Shown here: positions 33,723-42,354 of the stretch, one piece after another | How positions within the stretch are numbered: position 1 is the first letter of the stretch | How the letters are laid out: each line of letters begins with the position of its first letter | From: Mucilaginibacter sp. OK283 | GTDB lineage: Bacteria > Bacteroidota > Bacteroidia > Sphingobacteriales > Sphingobacteriaceae | Length of the DNA stretch: 64,000 nt | Direction of reading: 5' to 3' | Assembly: GCF_900110415.1 (NCBI RefSeq) | Contig: NZ_FODR01000011.1 | Coordinates: forward strand, 1 to 64,000 | The notes under the pieces: model-generated | Told to the model about the DNA's origin: nothing | The model's database searches: none | The model's input: only the letters and a program-made list of their open reading frames with translations | Made by a program: the position numbers and the translations under genes

Positions 33723-35399
33723 TTATTGATTTACCCGAAACGATTCATAAGTCTGGGCAGCGGTGCGATTACAGGTCATGGCCTGCGTACCGTTTTCGCT
33801 CGAAACAAATTTGGCGTTGTTTCCTCTTAGCGAAAATGTGCCATTCCCATTGTTTACCCAATCAAATTGTTCCCATGCCCCAATCGACGTTCGGTTGCAA
33901 TTTATTGCCTGGGTACCATTTTCAGAAGATACATATTTACCCTGGCTCATCAGGGCTACCTTACCTCCCCCGGCATCAACAATGGTAAACTGCTCCCAGC
34001 CCTGGGCGGTAGCACGGTTGCAATTCATCGCCTGGGTACCGTTTTCGCTGCTTACATAAAGGTTATTATTTCCCTTAATGGTAATTGTTTGCCCTATTGG
34101 CGCAGGAACACTGCCCGATACAACCGGTAGCGTAGGGCGCGTGGATGTAAGCCCAATCTGGCCTTTCAGCATCCTGCCACCATCGCCTGTAAGGCGCAAA
34201 TAATAATCTGCAGAACAGGCTGTACCATCTTCATCCAACGAGAAAAAGCCCAAACCAGCGGGTGTGTAGGCCGACGTCTCGGTAGTTTTGGCAATCTGGT
34301 TACCCTCATTATATTCATCAAACATGGAAATATAAATACCCTGGGCGCCCAGTCTTACCATGTTATAAAATTGCCTCCACATAAAATCACCGTGTACTCT
34401 TTGGTGTTTTTGCAAATCTCCCGGCAAAACACATGGCTGGTAATCAATACCGTTAGCATTACAATAAGCCTGGTCCCCAACATTATGGTCGGTGTAGAAA
34501 CCATCGGCTTCCGAGGTATTTGAAATCTTCCCAATCATCCAGGGCGAGATCATGTTCAGTGCATTATAAGTTGCTAAAAAGTCGGGCCTTACCTCGGTGC
34601 TATTTGTATCGCGCCAGTAAGCAGATACGCCGCCAATTATATAACAACCCTGGGCTTTAAACCAGTTAATAACATCAAGACATACGGCTGCCGACCAGGG
34701 GTGATTATTATCATTAAAACCGAAACCCCATATACACACAACGGGCTTGCCATTTTGTTTAGCGTAAGCCGATGATGAGGTATAGGCGGCCATTTTGTTG
34801 GTCCAATCTGTTTTAATTTCAGATTGCATGTTTGTCCACCCGCCCACATCATACATAATGTAAAATTTACGGCCATAGGTCTCGGCTGCCGTTTTAACTT
34901 TAGCAGTAATAGCATCACGGATTGGCCCTTCCTGTCCGTTGGGGTTAAATCGTTGTAAGGCCGCTCCATCAATATTGTTTTGTTGCATCCATAAAAAATG
35001 GGTATTTACTGTTTGATCATTAAACGAAGAGAACAATTTGGCGGGCTGGCCATTGCCCAGGTTGCCAAAGTTGGATGCCGTGTAGGTGCTGGTATATTCA
35101 CGAACATCGGGCCAGGATATGATACTGGCATTAGTTGGCGTGGGGACACCAAAAGGGTCGCCCGAGGCATAATGCCACCAGGTATTAAGGGGCGAGCCGT
35201 CGCCGGGCGCTGCGAACCAGCCCTGGTAGCCTACGATTACTTTGCCAACAACATCGCCGACGGAAGAAGCCGTAGTTTTGAGCTTGGGTATCTTCCCATC
35301 CGAAGTTGTAGAAGGGGGACTAAGTTTGTTCTTGGAACAACTGATGATAACAGCTGCGCAAGCCATCATCAAGATAAGATTGGTTTTTTTGAAATTCAT
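33723..35399 (-). CDS. GH71/99-like lipoprotein with C-terminal fascin-type beta-trefoil
   Basis: Lipoprotein of 558 residues; lipobox Cys21 (VIISC). The catalytic part, about 47-422, is closely similar to the protein encoded at 11701-12972 (VGKVIVGYQGWFAA, GIDGAALQRFNPNGQEGP, MFDEYNEG at 359-366). A hinge (425-440) leads to three consecutive 41-42-residue repeats (about 447-487, 488-529, 530-558). Each opens with (Y/F)VSSENGTQA at 448, 489 and 531, followed by a CNR and an aromatic-Glu-x-Phe position. This is the threefold pattern of a beta-trefoil of the fascin type and probably binds glycan. It stands alone on the - strand. No near operon partner is seen. Confidence 0.82.
   Translation of the reverse strand: MNFKKTNLILMMACAAVIISCSKNKLSPPSTTSDGKIPKLKTTASSVGDVVGKVIVGYQGWFAAPGDGSPLNTWWHYASGDPFGVPTPTNASIISWPDVREYTSTYTASNFGNLGNGQPAKLFSSFNDQTVNTHFLWMQQNNIDGAALQRFNPNGQEGPIRDAITAKVKTAAETYGRKFYIMYDVGGWTNMQSEIKTDWTNKMAAYTSSSAYAKQNGKPVVCIWGFGFNDNNHPWSAAVCLDVINWFKAQGCYIIGGVSAYWRDTNSTEVRPDFLATYNALNMISPWMIGKISNTSEADGFYTDHNVGDQAYCNANGIDYQPCVLPGDLQKHQRVHGDFMWRQFYNMVRLGAQGIYISMFDEYNEGNQIAKTTETSAYTPAGLGFFSLDEDGTACSADYYLRLTGDGGRMLKGQIGLTSTRPTLPVVSGSVPAPIGQTITIKGNNNLYVSSENGTQAMNCNRATAQGWEQFTIVDAGGGKVALMSQGKYVSSENGTQAINCNRTSIGAWEQFDWVNNGNGTFSLRGNNAKFVSSENGTQAMTCNRTAAQTYESFRVNQ
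33726..34094 (-). repeat. three tandem coding repeats of the beta-trefoil
   Basis: Three in-frame units of about 125 nt inside the preceding gene encode the repeated VSSENGTQA...CNR blocks. The strong identity of the first 15 residues of each unit points to recent internal duplication or gene conversion. Confidence 0.75.
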
Positions 35400-36119
35400 A
35401 AATAATTGGTATTAAAATTTAATAATTGGTTAAACGACGGACTTGCGTACCAGCTATGGGGGTACAAAGAGTTTCCTTTTCATAGATGCAGATTAATTTG
35501 TTTAGCAGATTTGTGAAATTTTCACATGGATAATTGATTGCTTATAAAGTAAAGCGGAGGTAATTAATAAAAGCTTAATTATTGCTTAACGTGCAAATTC
35601 GAAAAGCACGACTGGTAACCCGGCGAAATTTAGAGCATCGGGATATGCTCCGCAACTAAGAAGACCTTATTTTGGCAGGGAATTACCGCATCACTAAATG
35701 ACAGCATGTACCGGCTTAATGGGGATGACAAAGATCAATACATACATTTGCGGCAAAATAGTGCGGGACTCATCTATGACTTTAAACTTAGCCAGCGATG
35801 GAAATTGAACCTGATTGCCGGTCATACTTTTTCGCAAAGACTGGAAATATTTAATATGGATCAAAAAGTGCCCTTCGAAGGGTTCTGCAAACTCAATAAC
35901 CGGGTAGCCAACGTGTCTTATCGTCAGAATTCATTTATATTCCATGGCGGAATCAGTTATGAATTCTGACGAAAGGATACCTTGACTACCCAGAAAGATG
36001 GAAAAAGATAATTGTCTTACGTAATAACCCGAAAGTTCGGTCACAGACATATAGCCGGTGAAATAAAGCGACCTTATGATCACTATCTGGCAACAAGTAA
36101 CGATGCCTTAAAATTGACA
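35400..36119. other. intergenic region with a gene remnant
   Basis: 720 nt without an intact gene. It holds the 5' region of the GH71/99-like gene and a 3' remnant of a barrel protein gene (35634-35969). After 35970 nothing recognisable is seen before the GH35 stop at 36120. Confidence 0.5.
35634..35969 (+). pseudogene. C-terminal remnant of an outer-membrane beta-barrel protein
   Basis: The frame is open from 35634 after a TAG at 35631. It reads as alternating beta strands (AGLIYDFKLSQRWKLNLIAG, RVANVSYRQNSFIFHGGISYEF) and ends in an aromatic-rich strand with a terminal Phe, the signature of an outer-membrane barrel. There is no signal peptide and no start context. The first ATG (35706) would give only 87 residues. 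It resembles the last few strands of a DUF6268-like barrel, so a 5'-deleted gene is the simplest reading. A genuine small protein is less likely. Confidence 0.45.
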
Positions 36120-38459
36120 TTATAAACCATTAAAAAGTTTATCGGCCAAATAAAGTTTAAAATCTTTAATCCTTCCGGTTTCCATATCCTGCCGCGGCAG
36201 CATTTTAATACCACTTATGGTTGTTTTACCTCCCAGGTCTATAACAACCTGGTGCGGGTGTTTGGTGGCATTATCCTTCCATTGGGTATGCCAGATACTG
36301 GTGTACTGCAGGTCGAACACGTTTTCTGATTTGCCGTCTTCGCCTTTCAGTTCTTCGCTATCGGCATAAACCACTTTCCACAAGCCGCGGGGTATTTGAT
36401 TTCCGTTCTCATCCAGCAATTCGAGCTCGGCCAATGAGCTAAACTGATCGCCCACAAAGTTGTTTAAAGCTTCCAGGGCAATATAACGACCGCTTTTTAT
36501 GGGGAACGTAAATGTTTGCCATTTAGTAGAATTTTCCATTACTCCCGAATATAACAAGCTATTCAAATTATTTCCGAACTGTTGCCCGGCTTTACGATGA
36601 TTGCTGCTCATAGCTTTTATTTCTGTAAGACTATCCAATATTGGTTTATCCAAACCTTGCAGGCGGGCAGCAGATGGCTGGTGCATATCCAATACCACTA
36701 CTTCATTTTTCCCATTATTTAGCCATACTCCGGGTACATACATGGTTTGGGTTGGCCCAATGTTCCAGTACCGGCCCAGGCAATGCCCGTTTATCCAGGT
36801 AACACCTTTTTTAAACCAGCGCATATCCAAATAAAAATCATCCTTGCTTTTTACATTAAAGTATCCTTTGTAAAACGCGGGCTCATTCAACTTAGCTACG
36901 GCATTAATTGGTTTATATTTAAATGCAGGGTTGCCTTCGCCCAATGGAATGGAATAATGTTTCCAGCCCTTTAACATCACTTTTTGCCCCCCTGTTATGT
37001 TATAAACTTCGCCTTGCAAGCCCTTACGGTCGTGCAGGTAATAACCGTAATTAACCCGCCCCATGGCTTCAACAAAAACCCTGAGCCTGGTACACTTAAT
37101 AAGTGAAGGAATTTCAATTACATGGTCATTTTTTACCCGGTTTAGTACACCAATAAGTTTATCATCAATAAAAACTTCTGCATAATCATGTACTTCGGTA
37201 AAATCCAGTTTACTTTTCGGGCCAGCCGGCAATGTTGTTTCATAAACCATCATTCCGTAACCCTGGTTCAAATCTTCCATAAAAAGTGTGGTATCACTTA
37301 ATACAGGTTTTCCCAGTTGACTCATTATTGGGGCTACCATGGTAAGATTAAAAGGCTGTATTTTTTGTACCGGTAACGCGGCGGGCACGTCCGTCAATAC
37401 CTCGCCTGGCTGAAGATACTTTTTAAGCGTGTTACGCAACTCATCATATTTTGCAGTTGCAGAGCCATTTTCGCTTATAGGCGCATCATAATCATAACTC
37501 GATGTTTCGGGGGCATAAGGCTGACAGTTTGCGCCTGCCCATAAGCCGAATGATGTGCCGCCATGGATCATATAAATGCTAAAAGACGCCTTATGATCAA
37601 GCATCCAGCCAATTTCTTTGATAAGATGATCATTTGAGCCCGTATGGTGCGGCGCGCCCCAGCTGTCAAACCAGCCCGGGTAATATTCGCCGCACATCAG
37701 CGGACCGGTGGGCTGTACCTGGCGCAAGGCCTTAAATCCGGCTTCGGGATTATTGCCGAAATTCACGACGGCAAAAATATCTTTCTGAACATCGTTTTTT
37801 AGCTGAACAGTGCCATCGCAGGTAAACAAGGGAACGGTAAAGCCTGCCTCCTTTAAATAGTCCCTTATTTTTAAAATGTATTCCTTATCCGTGCCGTAAC
37901 TTCCATATTCATTTTCAACCTGTACCATTAGTATGGGGCCGCCTTTAGTTATTTGTAAAGGGCTTAACACACGGCCAACTTCTTTTAAATATCGGCGGCA
38001 ACGTTCCATGTAGTAAGCGTCCTGGGTACGTAATTGAATGTCCTTCTTTTTTAACAGCCACCATGGCAGGCCGCCAAATTCCCACTCGGCACATGAATAT
38101 GGGCCGGGGCGCAATAAAACATATAAGCCTTCTTCCTGCGCTATTTTACAAAATTCGGCTGCATCAGCCTGCCCTTCCCAGGTAAACTTCCCAGACTCTG
38201 TTTCCTGGAAGTTCCAAAACAGGTAAGCGCATACCGCGTTTAAGCCAACAGCTTTCGCCATTTTTAGCCGGTGCCTCCAATACGCCCTGGGTATACGCGC
38301 GTAATGCATCTCGCCACAACGAATAACAAAGGGCTTACCGTTCAATATAAATGACTCCGTGCCAATTTTAAACGGCTCGTTAATTTCCTGCTGACCAAAG
38401 GCGGATCGGGAACTCAATCCGGCTAATAATAAGAGTAACCAAACAATACTTTTCTTCAT
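36120..38459 (-). CDS. GH35 beta-galactosidase
   Basis: Exported enzyme of 779 residues from the ATG at 38459 (MKKSIVW..., signal peptide ending near SAFGQ). An ATG four codons upstream is less signal-like. The N-terminal TIM barrel has FILNGKPFVIRCGEMHYARIP, VQVENEYGSYG with the general acid Glu, and MCGEYYPGWFDSWG with the nucleophile Glu. These are GH35 marks, so it removes terminal beta-linked galactose. Beta-sandwich domains follow, and the C-terminus (IALEALNNFVG..., VVIDLGGKTTISGIKMLPRQ) is an F5/8 type C-like module, a usual end for Bacteroidota GH35 proteins. It is downstream of the GH29 gene by 102 nt and probably co-transcribed. Confidence 0.95.
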   Translation of the reverse strand: MKKSIVWLLLLLAGLSSRSAFGQQEINEPFKIGTESFILNGKPFVIRCGEMHYARIPRAYWRHRLKMAKAVGLNAVCAYLFWNFQETESGKFTWEGQADAAEFCKIAQEEGLYVLLRPGPYSCAEWEFGGLPWWLLKKKDIQLRTQDAYYMERCRRYLKEVGRVLSPLQITKGGPILMVQVENEYGSYGTDKEYILKIRDYLKEAGFTVPLFTCDGTVQLKNDVQKDIFAVVNFGNNPEAGFKALRQVQPTGPLMCGEYYPGWFDSWGAPHHTGSNDHLIKEIGWMLDHKASFSIYMIHGGTSFGLWAGANCQPYAPETSSYDYDAPISENGSATAKYDELRNTLKKYLQPGEVLTDVPAALPVQKIQPFNLTMVAPIMSQLGKPVLSDTTLFMEDLNQGYGMMVYETTLPAGPKSKLDFTEVHDYAEVFIDDKLIGVLNRVKNDHVIEIPSLIKCTRLRVFVEAMGRVNYGYYLHDRKGLQGEVYNITGGQKVMLKGWKHYSIPLGEGNPAFKYKPINAVAKLNEPAFYKGYFNVKSKDDFYLDMRWFKKGVTWINGHCLGRYWNIGPTQTMYVPGVWLNNGKNEVVVLDMHQPSAARLQGLDKPILDSLTEIKAMSSNHRKAGQQFGNNLNSLLYSGVMENSTKWQTFTFPIKSGRYIALEALNNFVGDQFSSLAELELLDENGNQIPRGLWKVVYADSEELKGEDGKSENVFDLQYTSIWHTQWKDNATKHPHQVVIDLGGKTTISGIKMLPRQDMETGRIKDFKLYLADKLFNGL

Positions 38460-38561
38460 TAAAAAAAACAATTTTAAAATCGTGTTATAAATTTATAAGG
38501 GGCAATAGCTGTATCACTATTAGCAAAATTTTAAGCCTGTAGCTATTTGATCCAAAATCGG

Positions 38562-39944
38562 TCAATCCTTTTTTAATTGGAGTGTTATCACAAATGGTTG
38601 GCTAAACTTAGCTTCTCCTAAATGCAGGTAATATTCGTTTCCATACGTTTTCTCGATTGTAAATTTTTGAAGGCTATCAGTTAAAAGCGAGTTATCTGCA
38701 ATACTCGTTTTTTCAGGAAGCTTTAATTTTAATGCTTTTGATACAGGTATATTAAAAACTACCATGTAAAGCTTGTCATCACCCGGCTTTTGTGTAAAAT
38801 AGCCCCAGTCCTGCTTTTCCAGGCCTGCGTTATCGCAGCCATATATCGCAGCCGAATTGGTTTTCATCCATGCGCCAACCTCTTTGGCCAGGTTTTGCTC
38901 ATAGGTACGGATAGTACCATCGGGCTGGGGGCCAAAATTGAGTACAAAATTACCACCCATCGCGGTGCAGGTGGCCAGCATTTCTTCTATTTCGTAAGCA
39001 GTTTTTGTATGCCCCAACCATATTTTGTGGTATCCCCACTGATTTTCCGGAACGGTCATACAGGCTTCCCAGTCAAAATCAAGGCTTTTTACGTTTGATG
39101 GTAAACGACGCTCAAAGCTGCCGTCAAAATCGCCAAAATGCCGTCTTTTATAATCATGATCTACATGTCCCTGCGCATCTGTACGAATGCGGTTATTGAG
39201 AATAATACCCGGTTTTAATGCCCGGCAATATTGCTCCAGCTCATAACCCATTTTGTAGTTCTTTTTATACGATGCTTCCCATTGCCCGTCAAACCAAAGG
39301 CCTTTAATACCTGGATAAGTGGTTATCAGCTCTTTCAGTTGATTTTTAACGAATGCAAAGTACCGTTCAAAAGCCTTTTGATCATCATCCGATTGTATAA
39401 CCGACCGGTAATCGGGATGATGCCAGTCAAGGATAGAATAATAGAAATAAACATCAATCCCCTCCTTTTGATAGGCCTTTACAAAAGGCATCAGTAAATC
39501 TTTTTTATAAGGTGTTGATGCTATAGAAAAATCTGTAAAGGCACTGGGCCACAGGCAAAATCCCTCGTGATGTTTAGTTGTCAGGATCACATATTTTACA
39601 CCCATATTTTTAGCAATACGGGCCCATTCTGTTGGGTTATATTTTTGAGGATTAAACTGATGGATGAGTTCGGCATATTCTGCCGCGGAAATGTGCGCAT
39701 CGGCTTTTAACCATTCAGCAGCACCCGGATAATCTTTACCCTTCCACTGCCCGCCAGGCACGGCATACAAACCCCAATGGATAAATTGCCCGAATCTATT
39801 GTCGCGCCATTTTTGCATCGCGGCATCGGTACGCTTGCTCAATATCGTAGCCCCCATCAATGAATCGGCAGAGGTTGTTGTTTGCGCAAATGAAACCACA
39901 CTTACAACTGTGCAAATGATAAGGCTGATTATGATTTTCTTCAT
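38562..39944 (-). CDS. GH29 alpha-L-fucosidase
   Basis: Exported retaining fucosidase of 460 residues; signal peptide 1-20 (VVSFAQ). GH29 motifs are RFGQFIHWGLYAVPGG, VILTTKHHEGFCLW, YYSILDWHHPDY and IKGLWFDGQWE, whose Asp is the catalytic nucleophile. It lies divergently from the GH89 gene across a compound LacI-type operator, and upstream of the GH35 gene. It removes terminal alpha-linked fucose; the 1,2/1,3/1,4/1,6 preference cannot be told. It is one of three GH29 genes within 7 kb. Confidence 0.94.
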   Translation of the reverse strand: MKKIIISLIICTVVSVVSFAQTTTSADSLMGATILSKRTDAAMQKWRDNRFGQFIHWGLYAVPGGQWKGKDYPGAAEWLKADAHISAAEYAELIHQFNPQKYNPTEWARIAKNMGVKYVILTTKHHEGFCLWPSAFTDFSIASTPYKKDLLMPFVKAYQKEGIDVYFYYSILDWHHPDYRSVIQSDDDQKAFERYFAFVKNQLKELITTYPGIKGLWFDGQWEASYKKNYKMGYELEQYCRALKPGIILNNRIRTDAQGHVDHDYKRRHFGDFDGSFERRLPSNVKSLDFDWEACMTVPENQWGYHKIWLGHTKTAYEIEEMLATCTAMGGNFVLNFGPQPDGTIRTYEQNLAKEVGAWMKTNSAAIYGCDNAGLEKQDWGYFTQKPGDDKLYMVVFNIPVSKALKLKLPEKTSIADNSLLTDSLQKFTIEKTYGNEYYLHLGEAKFSQPFVITLQLKKD

Positions 39945-40041
39945 TTTATAAGATGATTTTTAACGATGAAAGGGGCGCCATTTGGTAAAATATGGCCTTT
40001 GAGATACAATGGTAGCAAAATAATAATCGAAAAAAATAGTG

Positions 40042-40093
40042 AAAACTTACGCAACCGTTTGCGCATGCCGCAACAAACGTTTGCGTAAGTTTT
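40042..40093. promoter_or_regulatory. compound LacI-type operator in the divergent GH29/GH89 promoter region
   Basis: Two CG-centred half-palindromic sites lie 23 bp apart: GCAACCGTTTGC (40051-40062) and the perfect CAAACGTTTG (40074-40083). The whole is enclosed by a perfect 13-bp inverted repeat, AAAACTTACGCAA (40042-40054) and TTGCGTAAGTTTT (40081-40093). LacI-family proteins recognise such sites. The regulator at 45198-46232, at the end of the same cluster, is the best candidate. It lies 98 nt before the fucosidase ATG on one side and 90 nt before the GH89 ATG on the other. Confidence 0.65.
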
Positions 40094-40182
40094 ATGCAGC
40101 AACAGCGCCGGGCTGCGCCTTATTTTCTATTTTAATTTTAGTTAGTTTCGAGGATGTTAACCCTAAAAATCAATATTTTTAT

Positions 40183-42315
40183 ATGCGAAAACTAACTTTT
40201 CTGCTTGTTCTACTTTTGCCTATACATCTTTTTGCCCAACAATTTGAACCGGTAAAAGCACTGGTTAAAAGGCGTGCTCCCTGGTTAAGTGATCATATTA
40301 TTTTCAAGACCTTAAAATCTCCCGACTCCGAAATAGCCCAGCTACAAACGGTAAAAAACAAACTGGTGATCAGCGCTTCAGGGCCTAATGCAGCGGCAGT
40401 TGGTGTAAACTGGTATTTAAAATATTATTGCCACAGATCCATGTCGCACATGGGCGATAACCTGGCACCTGTGTTTCCGATTCCGGCTGTTGGCAAAAAA
40501 GAGACTGTAAAAGCGGAGGCTAAGTATCGTTATGCATTAAATTATTGTACGTATAACTATACCATGAGTTTTTATAGCTGGGCCGATTGGGAACGGGAGC
40601 TTGACTGGATGGCGCTAAATGGTGTTAATACGATGCTTACCGTTGAAGGTATGGAAGCGGTATGGCAAAATACATTGAGGAAGATAGGGTATAACGAAAA
40701 TGAAATTAACAACTTTATAGTTGGCCCCGCTTATACCGCATGGTGGCTGATGGGCAATATTGAAGGCTGGGGCGGGCCGATGCCACAAAGCCAGATTGAC
40801 AACCGCAAGCTGATTCAGCAAAAAATGATAAAGCGAATGCAGGAACTGGGGATAGAACCTGTGTTGCAGGGCTTTTATGGAATGGTGCCAAGTACGTTAA
40901 AAAATAAAAGCAAGGCACACATTATAGACCAGGGTAACTGGGGGGCTTTTAAACGACCCGACATACTTGACCCTACTGACCCTGAATTTAGCCGCGTAGC
41001 GGGTATATATTACAGCGAAATGCAGGCATTATATGGTAAAAACATCCATTTTTTTGCAGGCGATCCTTTTCATGAGGGGGGTAAAACCGACGGTATTGAT
41101 CTGAAAAAGGCCGGGGCAAGCATACAGGCATCAATGCAAAGTTATTATCCGGGCTCGGTATGGGTGTTGCAGGGCTGGCAGGATAACCCTAAACAAGCCA
41201 TGCTTGATGGTCTTGACAAATCAAAAGTATTAGTACAGGAACTTTTTGGCGAGTTTACCAACAACTGGGAAAAACGTAAAGCCTATGATAACACACCGTT
41301 TATATGGTGCAGTGTTAACAATTTTGGCGAACGCCCCGGTGTATACGGCAAATTACAACGCTTTGCCGATGAAATTTACAGGGCCAGGGAAAGCACTTAC
41401 AGCAATTATCTTAAGGGTGTTGGTATAATGCCCGAAGGCATCAACAATAATCCCCCAGACTATGATTTGATGCTCGAACTGGGCTGGCGCACAGAACATG
41501 TTGATACCCGTACCTGGATTAATAATTACGCCAAATACCGTTATGGTGTAAACAATGCGCATACAAGTAATGCCTGGCAGGGCTTTTTACAAACCATTTA
41601 TCAAAGCCTTCCCGGTTATCAGGAAGGGGCCGGCGAATCTATTTTTTGTGCAAGGCCCGCGCTTAAAGTTAAGTCAATCTCCAGTTGGGGCACGCTTACC
41701 CGGAATTATGATACTGTACAATTTGAAAAAGCGGTAAAAGAATTTGCACTGGCTGCACCCGGGCTCATGAATTCGGCTACTTACAAAATAGATCTCATCA
41801 ACATGGTTAGGCAGGTGCTGTCAAATAAAGGAACTCTTGTTTTTAATGACTTGGTAACAGCTTATAACAACAAGGATTTACCGGCCTTTAACAAGGCAAG
41901 TGAAAAGTTTCTGCACATGATAAAATTGACAGACGACTTGCTGAATACAGATGGTTACTTCAGGCTCAACACCTATCTCAAACAATCCATAGCCAACGGA
42001 AACACTGCTGAAGAGAAAGCAAATAACTTAAAAAACGCTTTAATGCAGATTACTTATTGGGGAGAAAACATACGTACCGAAGATAACCTGCATGAATATG
42101 CCTATAAAGAATGGGCCGGCCTGATAAATAGTTATTACCTGCCCCGCTGGGAAATTTATTTTGATTACCTGCGTGGTAACCTGCAGGGCAAAAACGCTCC
42201 CGAGCCCGATTACTTTTCCTGGGAACGCAAATGGGTGGATGAAAACCAGAAGCTAAATCCCGAAAAACCACACAGGCCTTTACAGGAAGTGGTTAACCAA
42301 ATTTTATCGATGTAA
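40183..42315 (+). CDS. GH89 alpha-N-acetylglucosaminidase
   Basis: Exported enzyme of 710 residues from the ATG at 40183. The upstream ATG at 40039 would start within the operator, and its extension is not a signal peptide. Signal peptide 1-18 (LPIHLFAQ). GH89/NAGLU features are the N-terminal small domain, RYALNYCTYNYTMSFYSWADWERELDWMALNGVN, GPAYTAWWLMGNIEGWGGPMP, FFAGDPFHEGG with the likely general acid Glu, and GVGIMPEGINNNP with the likely nucleophile Glu, then a helical C-terminal domain. It releases terminal alpha-linked GlcNAc. It starts a three-gene + strand operon with two GH29 genes. Confidence 0.95.
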   Translation: MRKLTFLLVLLLPIHLFAQQFEPVKALVKRRAPWLSDHIIFKTLKSPDSEIAQLQTVKNKLVISASGPNAAAVGVNWYLKYYCHRSMSHMGDNLAPVFPIPAVGKKETVKAEAKYRYALNYCTYNYTMSFYSWADWERELDWMALNGVNTMLTVEGMEAVWQNTLRKIGYNENEINNFIVGPAYTAWWLMGNIEGWGGPMPQSQIDNRKLIQQKMIKRMQELGIEPVLQGFYGMVPSTLKNKSKAHIIDQGNWGAFKRPDILDPTDPEFSRVAGIYYSEMQALYGKNIHFFAGDPFHEGGKTDGIDLKKAGASIQASMQSYYPGSVWVLQGWQDNPKQAMLDGLDKSKVLVQELFGEFTNNWEKRKAYDNTPFIWCSVNNFGERPGVYGKLQRFADEIYRARESTYSNYLKGVGIMPEGINNNPPDYDLMLELGWRTEHVDTRTWINNYAKYRYGVNNAHTSNAWQGFLQTIYQSLPGYQEGAGESIFCARPALKVKSISSWGTLTRNYDTVQFEKAVKEFALAAPGLMNSATYKIDLINMVRQVLSNKGTLVFNDLVTAYNNKDLPAFNKASEKFLHMIKLTDDLLNTDGYFRLNTYLKQSIANGNTAEEKANNLKNALMQITYWGENIRTEDNLHEYAYKEWAGLINSYYLPRWEIYFDYLRGNLQGKNAPEPDYFSWERKWVDENQKLNPEKPHRPLQEVVNQILSM

Positions 42316-42354
42316 ACTTAGTATACCTAATTTAATTCAAACTAACAGACCGCT

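Noticed and set aside
40039..40182. N-terminal extension of the GH89 gene
   Set aside because: It would start inside the compound operator, and the ATG at 40183 opens directly with a signal peptide.
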